DNA from: Cephalothrix simula
Taxonomy: Eukaryota; Nemertea; Palaeonemertea; Archinemertea; Cephalotrichidae
Reading direction: 5' to 3'
Assembly (NCBI GenBank): GCA_035591015.1
Contig: JAXIUW010229508.1
Location: 1-10,262 of the forward strand
DNA: 10,262 bases
The stretch's first letter is position 1, and every line of letters starts with the position of its first letter. The position numbers and the translations under genes are program-made. Positions 1 to 7,950 of the stretch are shown in pieces. Under the pieces are notes generated by a model. It was given only the letters and a program-made list of their open reading frames with translations, had not been told where the DNA came from and did not search any database.

Positions 1-80
1 GGCTCAGTTCACTATGTTTTGTTTACATTGTGAAAGCCACGTGAAAAAGTTCGTAGTATTAGACGTCAACCCTTTAAGCG
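1..80 (+). repeat. Left copy of a ~75 bp inverted repeat (possible transposon end)
   Basis: This stretch matches the reverse complement of 3735-3809. Shared blocks, read inwards from the outer end, are GG(C/T)TCAGTTCAC(T/C)ATG, then TGAAA(G/A)CCA(C/T)G, then CGTCAACCCTTTAA. The copies differ by scattered substitutions and a few small gaps. The window starts inside or exactly at this repeat, so its true outer end cannot be seen. The likely reading is one terminal inverted repeat of a DNA transposon of about 3.8 kb, but two separate insertions of one small element in opposite directions would look the same. Confidence 0.6.
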
Positions 81-272
81 TGAAGATTTCCGCGGAAGAA
101 TAGACAAACTTATAATGATGTATATTTGGAAATTTTGAGTACGCAAAGTGAATCAGATAATTAACTTTTTTAATCCTTGGAAATTTTAAACTCTGATACA
201 CACTCTGATCATTTACGCTTGCATTAGGGTGCAAGTTTCATCAAATTCAAAGGTCTCTCTAAGGTTCCTCAC

Positions 273-308
273 GGCCATTTTTCAAAATGGCGGCCAAAAT
301 GGCCGCCA
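273..308. repeat. GC-rich hairpin, GGCGGCCA/TGGCCGCC
   Basis: The arms 289-296 and 300-307 are perfect inverted repeats separated by AAA. A second pairing is possible between GGCCATTTT at 273-281 and AAAATGGCC at 296-304. This is a sharp GC island in AT-rich surroundings. No promoter or gene is visible next to it. Confidence 0.6.
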
Positions 309-309
309 A

Positions 310-1330
310 ATAGCATTTGCAGCTCACATTTGATGTGATACATGGCTCGTAATATGTCTTTACCTAGGTTTTCGGGGTCGGGGAACACGAAAGTATCGAA
401 GATATCTTTCTTTCCAGCAAAGAATCATTTTTCCATTAAAATAGTGGCTTTACTTTTGGTTTCTTTATTTGTTATGGTCACCATCATTTTTTTCATATTA
501 GATTTCCCTTAATTATCTCAAACTTTCGCTGTTTTCATTATCAAGCTCCAGGTTTATTTGTAGACACATTGATTTAGTCTAAGCTCCTATTGGGAGATGG
601 TTACAATTTTCCACAAAAATTGTGGCTCGCGCCATACCAATAAATGACATACCAATACGCAACTCGTGGGTGCATACGTACTATTAACAAGTGGATATGC
701 TACTTATGGATTTACATTTAGGCTTCATCAAATTTTATGACAACTTGTCAAATAAACTGATATGAAAACTGCTTATAAGCGCGCATTCTCTTTTATGTGA
801 ATACGCGAGTGGCAACTTGCAGATTTAGAAGAAAATTTGAGAATGGTTTTAACCATTTTGGGTTTAAGAAAATGTCGTGTGATTCACCGTATTTGATAAA
901 AATAAATATTATATTATATACTTTAATATAGATTGCATAATGAATCAGAAAAAGGGTTGCCATTCTTGTCTTCCATGTGGAAAAGAAGGTTGATTCAGGT
1001 CAACCCAATGTTTCCCATTCCCTTTTTTTTCATAAAAAGTTATTACAGTAGGATTTAGAAAAAAGGAGACACATCGGTACTGGGAAAACATCGTACTGCG
1101 AAAGCGACATGTAGTCTTGTCAAAAAATGCCCATGACTACCATATTATCCAATATGCGACTGTACATCAAGGAACCTCTTTCAAAAATGACTGAGATGTA
1201 AGAGTTCAATAAATGTAAGTATTATTGCCACTTGTTTTTGTTTATCCTTAGATTCGTTGTTAGTAGCGTCTACTATGTGGATAACCCTCAAGGCTTTGGC
1301 CAAATTTTACTTTCTAAGCATGCCTTGGAG
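310..1330. other. Non-coding AT-rich stretch inside the 1-3809 repeat
   Basis: No credible gene is seen. Small features only: an imperfect hairpin near 602-626 (ACAATTTT paired with AAAATTGT) and an AT-only run at about 897-930. Short degenerate phrases resembling CTTGTGGATAT, which recur through 650-2620, begin here. Stops occur often in all frames. Confidence 0.5.
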
Positions 1331-1332
1331 GT

Positions 1333-1377
1333 AATTTCAAATGCTTTCGTGTTGTAAGAAATGAGCAAAGGTAATCA
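1333..1377 (+). repeat. Copy A of a short decayed repeat
   Basis: The copy has the form AATTTCAAATGCTTTCG, then GTTGTAAGAAATGAGCAAAG, then GTAATCA. It is similar to 1482-1525 and 2496-2538. All three share a GCTTT core and GAGC(A/T)AAGGTAAT. It is followed by AACTTGTGGGTG, a phrase that recurs in related form after other copies. The origin is unknown. Confidence 0.5.
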
Positions 1378-1481
1378 TGGCAACTTGGAACTTGTGGGTG
1401 TGCATTTTCCGGATATACGAGTCACGTATCTGCATATTCTCAATGCGTATACGTCACTTGTAGATGAACACCAAAACCTTC

Positions 1482-1525
1482 ATTCCGAAGGCTTTTGGGT
1501 TGCAATAGTTGAGCAAAGGTAATTA
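1482..1525 (+). repeat. Copy B of the short decayed repeat
   Basis: This stretch has ATTCCGAAGGCTTTTGGG, then TTGCAATAGTTGAGCAAAGG, then TAAT. It resembles copies A (1333-1377) and C (2496-2538) and lies just upstream of the SINE, which may have inserted into or beside it. Confidence 0.5.
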
Positions 1526-1548
1526 TCGTCGTATCATCTGCCTGGATG

Positions 1549-1643
1549 GCCGATGGATGGCCGAGTGATTAAACTAGACGTAGGCCATGAAGTCATAAAA
1601 TCCTTCGTCATGGCTTGCGAGAGTTCGAGTCTTACCATCGGCA
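1549..1643 (+). other. tRNA-like head of a SINE (class II, Leu/Ser type)
   Basis: The acceptor arms GCCGATGG (1549-1556) and CCATCGGC (1635-1642) pair perfectly and are followed by an A in the discriminator position. An A box, TGGCCGAGTG, lies at 1558-1567 and a B box, GAGTTCGAGTC, at 1621-1631, giving a split internal RNA polymerase III promoter. The length of 95 nt and the TGGCCGAGTG motif fit a class II tRNA with a long variable arm. The anticodon region is not recognisable: GCCATGA and TCATGGC pair across it instead. This is therefore a tRNA-derived promoter unit rather than a working tRNA. An 11 bp duplication, TGGATGGCCGA, occurs at 1543-1553 and 1554-1564. Confidence 0.75.
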
Positions 1644-1837
1644 GATCCGCGAGAGGCAGATGCTGGGTGGCTCGGTCAGCGGTAAAAAAGTGGAACTATG
1701 AACTGCGAAAGCGCCCGAAGAGCTTAGTGCACTTCATATGGGCTTGCGGTGGCCCCCTTCCCTCTGGGATAAAATATCTAGCGGTATATAGAAAATAGCG
1801 AAAGTCGATGACATTTCATTTCATTCATTTCATTTTG
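1549..1837 (+). mobile_element. tRNA-derived SINE with ATTTC-rich tail
   Basis: A short interspersed element that would be copied using the machinery of a partner LINE. The tRNA-like head (1549-1643) leads into a body with no coding sense (about 1645-1810) and ends in a run built from TTTCATTTCATTCATTTC at about 1813-1837. A tRNA head, unrelated body and short-repeat tail is the classic SINE layout. No clear target-site duplication was found, so the 5' edge is uncertain by perhaps 10 bases. The family is not identified. An open frame at 1553-1798 runs over this element and is not a gene. Confidence 0.75.
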
Positions 1838-2380
1838 TAATATGCTATTTGAAGACGTACATCTTGTTGATATACCAGTGCAATCTCTTATATGTGCAGC
1901 TTGTGACTTTTGGATATACATATACAATGTTAAAATGTTACGGGATCCGCATCATATTAGTACCCAAATTTTTTTACCTTGATTCTTATGGTTTTAACTT
2001 AAGGGTGTACAGTGATGCCTCATTAGTTATGGTGTTTGTTTATGGGTAAAACACAGTGGGTAATGGCTGTACTACCGGTGTAACAGGACTGAGCGACTGC
2101 AGTGCTAGTTGACCAGATTACATATAATATATATATACCTAGCAAGGACGATTATCCCTACCCCGGTCAGCTGGAACTAACTTCTTTCGTGTTGCTTATA
2201 CTAATATATAGAGCGTTTGCTAAGCCCTAGCGGCCACTTAGATGATTAATCTGGTCTGGGCTTTGCCAAACTTTGCAACTTACTGGCGAATATGCAATTA
2301 AATAATATTAATATTCTCTAATAAGCAAATATGAGACTTGCGACTTGTGGATATAAATCTTTCACTTTCAAAGCATAATT
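1838..2380. other. Non-coding stretch between SINE and 54 bp repeat
   Basis: No supported gene. It contains a TA-rich run at about 2123-2140 and degenerate CTTGTGGATAT-like phrases near 1900 and 2340. The open frame at 1849-2049 looks like chance in AT-rich DNA. Confidence 0.5.
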
Positions 2381-2434
2381 ATAATTAATCGTGATATAAC
2401 GTCCATAATCTTCATTTTATTATTAGATTTTCAA
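2381..2434 (+). repeat. 54 bp direct repeat, copy 1
   Basis: Identical to 3284-3337 at 52 of 54 positions by eye, in the same orientation and at equal length. It begins ATAATTAATCGTGATATAAC. The high identity over 54 bases suggests a fairly recent duplication, or a piece of one repeat family present twice. ACTCACCC follows both copies, after about 10 bases here and about 36 bases at the second copy. Confidence 0.85.
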
Positions 2435-2495
2435 ATTTCTACTCACCCCTCTAGTGAGTGGAATTCAAAAGGCTTATGAAGCATGCCTCTGAGCG

Positions 2496-2538
2496 AATTC
2501 CAAAGGCTTTTGTGTAGGAGTTGAGCTAAGGTAATAAC
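2496..2538 (+). repeat. Copy C of the short decayed repeat, split by a palindrome
   Basis: AATTCCAAAGGCTTTTGTGT is followed by a segment ending GAGCTAAGGTAATAAC. It is related to copies A and B. At its right end it carries the palindrome and its flanking 9 bp direct repeats, which A and B lack. A further partial copy, ATTCAAAAGGCTTATGAAGC, lies just upstream at 2463-2482. Confidence 0.5.
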
Positions 2539-2575
2539 AAGAATGGATTCATGTGAATCCATTCTTGGTAATAAC
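2530..2575. repeat. 28 bp palindrome flanked by 9 bp direct repeats
   Basis: GGTAATAAC at 2530-2538 is repeated exactly at 2567-2575. Between them lie 13-base perfect inverted arms, AAGAATGGATTCA (2539-2551) and TGAATCCATTCTT (2554-2566), around a TG centre. Exact short direct repeats around a perfect inverted repeat are what a transposition-like insertion leaves. The insert is far smaller than any usual element, so it may instead be a deletion remnant or a templated repair product. Confidence 0.85.
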
Positions 2576-2848
2576 CACCCGAAGTTATGACTTGCTAATG
2601 TGAATCTTGTGGATACTAGATGTCCATTCACATGCTGAGCTCTTGTATTGGTATAATCAGGGATTGCATAACCATTCGGGACGGTTGTAATTGCCAAACT
2701 CGCATGTAAAACAGTGGTGGTAGGAGCAACGAAGTCCCCAAATCACTTTATGAACCTGGAAAGGGTAGCGTTGGCATCGACATGGTGATACGAGAAAAAT
2801 GCTTCGGTGAATCGGGTGGAGATTCGCTTGCTGTTTATGGGTTCCTTC

Positions 2849-2932
2849 TTCCAGTGTCAGGCGTTACATAAAACATTTCCAGTGTCAGGCGTTACATAAA
2901 ACATTTCCAGTGTCAGGCGTTACATAAAACAT
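2849..2932 (+). repeat. Three perfect tandem copies of a 28 bp unit
   Basis: The unit starts TTCCAGTGTCAGGCGTTACA and ends TAAAACAT. Copies lie at 2849-2876, 2877-2904 and 2905-2932 with no differences. Identity this complete points to recent tandem expansion. There are no spacers, so it is not a CRISPR array. Confidence 0.95.
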
Positions 2933-3283
2933 TAACGTTTTAGAGAATTGCCTTGAATTACTAAGGTGTAATACAAAGTTTTATAAATTCCATGGTAAGT
3001 TTTCCTTCTACATGTAAAAATAGTTGTGGTCAGTTGTTATTGGTTAGAATTATCGTGTGCGCCTTTTAGCAAATCCTTATGTCGCCAATAAATCTATATG
3101 ATTTCGTTGACATGTGATAACCTTGCTGAATTCTGCAATTAGCAATTACATGATCCATCAGATTTACACAAATTGTATATCATCATCCTTAAAATTAGAT
3201 ATTGTAAGGTTATATATTCAAGTATTGATCCTGATTGATGAAATTTGTATCCATCTATAATCCAAAGTAGACACGTTTTTCCA

Positions 3284-3337
3284 ATAATTAATCGTGATAT
3301 AACGTCCATAATCTTAATTTTAATATTAGATTTTCAA
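3284..3337 (+). repeat. 54 bp direct repeat, copy 2
   Basis: This is the second copy of 2381-2434, with two substitutions (in CTTAATTTTAATATTA versus CTTCATTTTATTATTA). The flanks differ on both sides, so the duplication seems limited to this block. Confidence 0.85.
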
Positions 3338-3427
3338 GCTCTTTCTCAGCTTAAGAAAAATCAAGTTCAACTCACCCGGACTGCGAACATAACATATAGT
3401 TAGTTGACTGCAGTACTTTTTATTTTT

Positions 3428-3723
3428 TGGGTGGCCACTCACCTGGAAAACCTGGAAATCAGGGGAAAATCAGAGAGTTTAAATTAAGCCTTTAAAAAGT
3501 CATGGAAAAGTAAATTTCAAAAAAAGGACAAAGCCAGGGAATTTTTATTCTTCCAAGGTTTTCACAGTGGAAATTTGCCGCTTTACGCATTAAAAAACCT
3601 TTTCAGTTATCAGAAAATAATGATTTTCTTGCTAAAGCGTTCCCTGAAAAAGGTCAGGGATTTTTTAGCGAAGAATCCTAGAAAAGTTAGGGAAAATGAA
3701 AATAATGAAACATTGACCACCCA
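3428..3723. mobile_element. MITE-like element with TGGGTGG(C/T)CA ends
   Basis: The left end TGGGTGGCCA (3428-3437) and right end TGACCACCCA (3714-3723) are inverted repeats with one mismatch over ten bases. The 296 bp interior is AT-rich and full of short phrases such as ACCTGGAAAACCTGGAAATC, CCAGGGAATTTTT and TCAGGGATTTTTT, partly as direct and partly as inverted copies. There is no coding capacity. The structure fits a miniature non-autonomous DNA element, but no target-site duplication is evident, so edges and class remain uncertain. Confidence 0.55.
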
Positions 3724-3734
3724 GGCCTTGTCGT

Positions 3735-3809
3735 ACACGCATGTTTAAAGGGTTGACGACTAATGTGCGTTTTCATGGTTTTCAAAATTAAAGCATGGTG
3801 AACTGAACC
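3735..3809 (-). repeat. Right copy of the ~75 bp inverted repeat
   Basis: The reverse complement of this stretch aligns with 1-80 (blocks GGTTCAGTTCACCATG and CGTCAACCCTTTAA). It lies directly outside the TGGGTGG element. If the pair are true termini, the enclosed 3.8 kb has no transposase and would be a non-autonomous element loaded with other repeats. Confidence 0.6.
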
Positions 3810-3824
3810 AATCAGATCTATGGT

Positions 3825-3854
3825 ACTTACCACTGCCACTTACCACTGCAGTGG
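3825..3854. repeat. 13 bp tandem duplication plus 12 bp palindrome
   Basis: ACTTACCACTGCC (3825-3837) is repeated directly as ACTTACCACTGCA (3838-3850). The second copy runs into the perfect palindrome CCACTGCAGTGG (3843-3854). No function is suggested. Confidence 0.7.
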
Positions 3855-4197
3855 CTTCATATTCTTCTAATATTTAGGTATCCTCGACAGCCGGCGTACC
3901 CATCCGTGATTTATTGAAATCATGTCTGAGGTTGACAATGATTGTAAGGTCATTAATACATTGTAAAAGAAGAGACGTTTATCCTAGAGGAATTTGTGGT
4001 GCTGCACAGTTTTTGTGACCTAGGGATGTTAATGAGGTATTTAATCGGATCCCAGCAGTGTCAATTTATTTGTTCTGAAAATAAAAATATTGATCAGGGC
4101 GGATGGTATAAAAGGGAAAATCCGGTTGGGGATACATCCATCCCCTACCCACCCCTGGAAAGTATTGATTTCATCAAATTTCATCTGGTTTCCTGTG

Positions 4198-4482
4198 GTT
4201 GAGCACCCCACCCCCAAAAATTTTTTTCAATAAACATAGTCAATTTTTTCCAACTGAAACTTGAATTTTTTCAAAGTCGATTTTTTGGATATTGTACAAT
4301 TTTAGACACTTCAATAGGGGTTATACATGTATAAAATCATCAATAATGCGGAATATAATGCTTAGAATAAACAAATACCGCCTTCAAACGCTTGGGAAAA
4401 AAGTGAAATGGTTGAGGATAAAAAATCGTAATTTGAGCCGAAAACCACCCCACCCCACCCCCATATGTGTATTTCAATTTTT
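4198..4482 (+). repeat. Two C-rich blocks, possible diverged ~240 bp duplication
   Basis: TTGAGC, then CACCCCACCCCCA, then AATTTTTT occurs from 4198. A similar order (TTGAGC, then CCACCCCACCCCACCCCCA, then CAATTTTTTCC) occurs from 4433. The minus strand of 4445-4462 has runs of 5, 4, 4 and 2 G, which could form a weak quadruplex. The sequence between the blocks does not align well. Confidence 0.35.
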
Positions 4483-5054
4483 TCCGTGACCCAACCTTGT
4501 ATTGATCGTAAAAAGATGAGATTCAATAATCAATTTTTGAGCGAAAATATTTGGCAATTGAAATTGGATTTTCAGTGTATCCGACGGCTTGACTATTCCT
4601 ATTTTAAACCACGTTCGCTGAAGTCTTAAATCAAAATTCCAAAGTCAATGTCATTGTCGTCACTGATCGACCAATCAGGGCACTGATCTGTAATTGTGTT
4701 GGGAAATACCCACCAAAAATTATGAAGGAAATAATTGTTTTCATCTCCTTTTTCAAACACATTAACTTGACAAAAGTAGGATGATATTGTTTAATGTTAT
4801 CTATAAAACTATGCTCTTGATATTTTTAAACCTTATCCCTATTTAGTGAATTTGCTATGAAATACTATGCCAACGAGTTAATATTGCAGAAGTAAAAAAA
4901 GGATTCAAATCCTTACCTTATTAATTTAAAGTCCAAAATCTAATGTCTCGTAGTAAATATTCATATGTGTAACAAAACTATGCTCTGATTTCTCTTGAAA
5001 TGTGAGTTCTTACTTTGCAGAGCTATAAAAATTACAAAATTGTTAACCAACGAC

Positions 5055-5074
5055 CTCATGAATATATTCATGAG
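5055..5074. repeat. Perfect 20 bp palindrome
   Basis: CTCATGAATATATTCATGAG equals its own reverse complement with no spacer. It lies between CCAACGAC and GTTTGGTCGG. It may be a chance AT-rich palindrome or the centre of a decayed inverted-repeat element. Confidence 0.8.
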
Positions 5075-5519
5075 CTAGTATGTTTGGTCGGCTGTAATAG
5101 ACGGTTATTGATTCACTTCGTTGTAAGAGAGCCCTATGTATGAAGTAGGCGTGAAACAAGCGTTCGTAGAGATTTTGAATTTCGGAAAGATTATTCAACA
5201 GTAGACCTTTTTCACGCAAAAGTTTGAACTTTTTAGTTTTTGGTTCCCACGATACGAAAACCTTTCAGACAATATATCGTGTATATAACGTTAAAAACTA
5301 TGTGCTTTTTGATCGTTATCTAAAGACTAATAGAAAAAAAATTTTAAGAATAATAATATATTACAAAAAAAATTTTAGAAAATTACATTCCAAACCAAAT
5401 AAAATTCAGGTCTTTCACTATGGTGAGGGGAAAAATTTTCCTGCCTTTAAAAATGCCATCATCATCGATGTAAGATGATTTAGAAATTAATATATAGAAT
5501 GTTATATATGAAAATATGA

Positions 5520-7950
5520 AAAGATCTCCCTGAAGCCAAGTTAAAGAGGTTAAACCTTCCAAAACCTGAAGAATCAGCAAAATGGAAAGAATTAGAACCT
5601 CTATTCAGCATTAGCGCCAATAATGTCTGCACCTTCTGTCACAAAGAAAGCAGACGACTTTGAAGACCTTATTTACTCAGAAATTGAAAAACTACATGGC
5701 TCCACCGAAGTCACCCACGTAATAGCCGCCGAAAACCCCAATGGAAAGTCGAGACAGTAAATGGAACTCAAAAAAGCTAAGAAGGCTCTCGAGAAGTCGA
5801 TACAGAGAAAAACAGCGAATGGCGAAAGTCTTGAAAAAATGAAGAAAGACTACGTCATCACAATGAGGTTACACAACAAAGTAACCGGACTCGAACAAGC
5901 GACAAAAGAAAAGAAATCCACAACCAAGGCGTGTAGTCAGTTCAAGAAAAACCCCTACAGATACGCAAGCCAAGTCTTTGAAGACAAGAAGTCGACAAAG
6001 CTAAAGAAAGAGCTGAAAAATTCTTTAGAACTACATACCACGACAAAAAACGCCAGTCCAAGTTCACCCCCCTTGCTTCGTGGACGCGACCACTCAAACC
6101 GACATCTAAGGTATCTACTAGAGCCCCCTCTTTATGTAATGTTAGAGAAATACTAAAGAAAAAACCGGACTCGGCATCACCAGGTCCAAGCGGAGTGCCA
6201 TACCTGGGTACAAAAATGTCCAAAAGCAGTCACGCACCTGCATGAGCTACTTAAAGAAGTTTGAAAAAGAAAGAAGATTCCAGTGAGCTCGAGAACGGGA
6301 ATAACAATTCTTATTGCCAAAAGTGAAATTTCCGACGACCCTGCGTCCCATCACGCTAACAAATTCTGCAGCAAAAGTGTTCTTTACGATTGTTGCTAGA
6401 AGAATCCAGAACTATATGCTTGGAAACAAGTACATAAAAAGAGATATACAGAAAGGTTTCCTAGAAAAGGTGTCCGGATGTGTTCACACACACCGAAACT
6501 CTTACAAAAGTGCTACAAGAAGCCAAAACCTGCATACGTTAGAAAACAGTAGTTTGGATTGACCTCGCCAATGCTTACGGGTCGGTCCCACACAACCTTA
6601 TTCAATTCGCCCTCCAATGGTACAATATCCCTACACATTTCCAAGAAATCGTTTTCAACTACTATGACAAGCTGTACATCAAAGTGAATACTGATGAATG
6701 GCTGACAGAATGGATACCGTATTCTATTGGCCTATTCCAAGGATGTCCGATATCAGTCACATTATTTCTGGTAGTCTTTAACATATGCCTTGACCATCTA
6801 GCCAAATCTAAAGGCAAAGGATACAGAATGAAGAATGGTTTACTATTCAAGCTCCTCGCGTATGCTGATCATCTCACGATCGTCTTAGAAAGCCCGAGAA
6901 ATGCCCAAATGATCCTCAGAAGTACTGATGAATTCCTCTATTGGAGTCGAACGATGAAAGCAAAACCTACAAAATGTAGAAGCTTAGCATTTCACAGTGC
7001 TTCACAAAGACGACAGAAAGCAGAAACGATGACACAGCACTCCTATGATCCTAACCTAACAATTGGCAACAACACAATCCCATTCATTGGAAGTGACCCC
7101 ATGAGATTTCTTGGAAAAGAAATCTTCCGTGATCTTAGCGACAAAAAGATCAGGGAAAAAGTTGAACTCAAGCTAGAAAACATGCTAGAGTCATTTGATA
7201 AAGACCTATTTATTAATGGACCAATGAAGGCCTGGTTCTATAATAATTTGATAGTCCCAAAAGTCTCCTGGGAGTTTACAGTTTTCTCATTCCCCATCTC
7301 CTTCGCTGAAAAACTTGAAAGCCGCTGTAACATTTTCCTGAAGAAATGGTTCAAGCTCAGCCACAGCACCTCTACTACTGCCCTATACCAAAGTAAAGAA
7401 AAGTACAGGCTTCAGCTAGCATGCCTGTCTACCCACCTCAAGTGTATGCAGTTAGTCAAGCATCACTTGAAAAAAAATTCATCTGATGAAAAAATCAAAC
7501 ACCTTTACGGTCATCAGCCCCCAAAATGCTTGAACGAAAACAGTGGAATGGAGTACGAGAGCTAGAAATGAGAGAATGCCACATGGTGTTGGATGAAATC
7601 GCCAATATGAAAACAGGTCAGACGTCAAAAGCAGGCTTAGGATATGGCCAATCCCCCAAGAAAAAAAGTACGATGACAAAACAAGAAGAATGAAAGGCTC
7701 TTAACAAGTAAGTCAAAGAAGTTGATGAAGAAATGGCGCTTGTCTACTTTTATAACTGCAGCCAACAAGGACAATGGCAGATGTGTCATGGCGTAAACAA
7801 CTCTACCTCTGGGACCCAGATCTTCTCTCCTTTAGAACAAACGCAATACACGACACACTCCCTACTCCGAGTTACCTTCACCTATGGAACAAAATAGACA
7901 GCCCAATATCAATAATAGCAAATATAGGCAAATACCCATCAGAAATCGGA
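5520..7950 (+). pseudogene. Reverse transcriptase of a non-LTR retrotransposon, decayed
   Basis: RT copies element RNA into DNA at the insertion site. Pieces run as follows: an N-terminal linker rich in Lys/Glu (5523-5990); P-G-P-S-G-V-P-Y (6180-6203) ahead of the fingers; R-P-I-T-L-T-N-S (6344-6367); motif A, W-I-D-L-A-N-A-Y-G-S-V, near 6555-6587; motif B, G-L-F-Q-G-C-P-I-S, at about 6729-6755; motif C, Y-A-D-H, at 6861-6872; K-P-T-K-C-R-S-L near 6960; F-L-G near 7110. The longest intact frame reaches 7565. The C-terminal region carries Q-G-Q-W and D-T-L-P-T-P-S-Y-L-H-L-W, typical of the segment before the zinc knuckle in RTs with a C-terminal endonuclease. Lesions: stops at 5758, 6262, 6540, 7691 and 7709; frame changes near 5620, 5990, 6210, 6338, 6486, 7520 and 7770. 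The second catalytic Asp of motif C is His, so it would be inactive even in frame. The clade is not certain. Confidence 0.9.

Larger units (their letters stand above)
3855..5519. other. Long AT-rich stretch without a supported gene
   Basis: Open frames here (for example 3996-4202, 4292-4489 and 5224-5478 on the + strand) are short, rich in Lys/Asn/Ile/Phe from AT-rich DNA, and show no motif I recognise. Structures seen are a small hairpin at 4128-4145 (GGGGAT and ATCCCC), two C-rich blocks near 4205 and 4445, and a perfect 20 bp palindrome at 5055-5074. Confidence 0.5.

Noticed and set aside
1549-1643. Functional tRNA-Leu or tRNA-Ser gene
   Set aside because: The anticodon arm cannot be formed and the T stem has a mismatch; the downstream body and tail mark a SINE.
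1553-1798. Small protein on the + strand
   Set aside because: It lies wholly within the tRNA-derived SINE; the frame is incidental.
2443-2697. 84-residue protein on the - strand
   Set aside because: It runs across repeat copy C and the palindrome with its flanking duplications, and shows no motif.
2849-2932. CRISPR-like array
   Set aside because: The 28 bp units are directly adjacent with no spacers and there are no cas genes; the window is eukaryotic.
5224-5478. 84-residue Lys/Asn-rich protein upstream of the RT
   Set aside because: Composition follows the AT-rich DNA, no motif is seen, and it is not in frame with or related to the retroelement.
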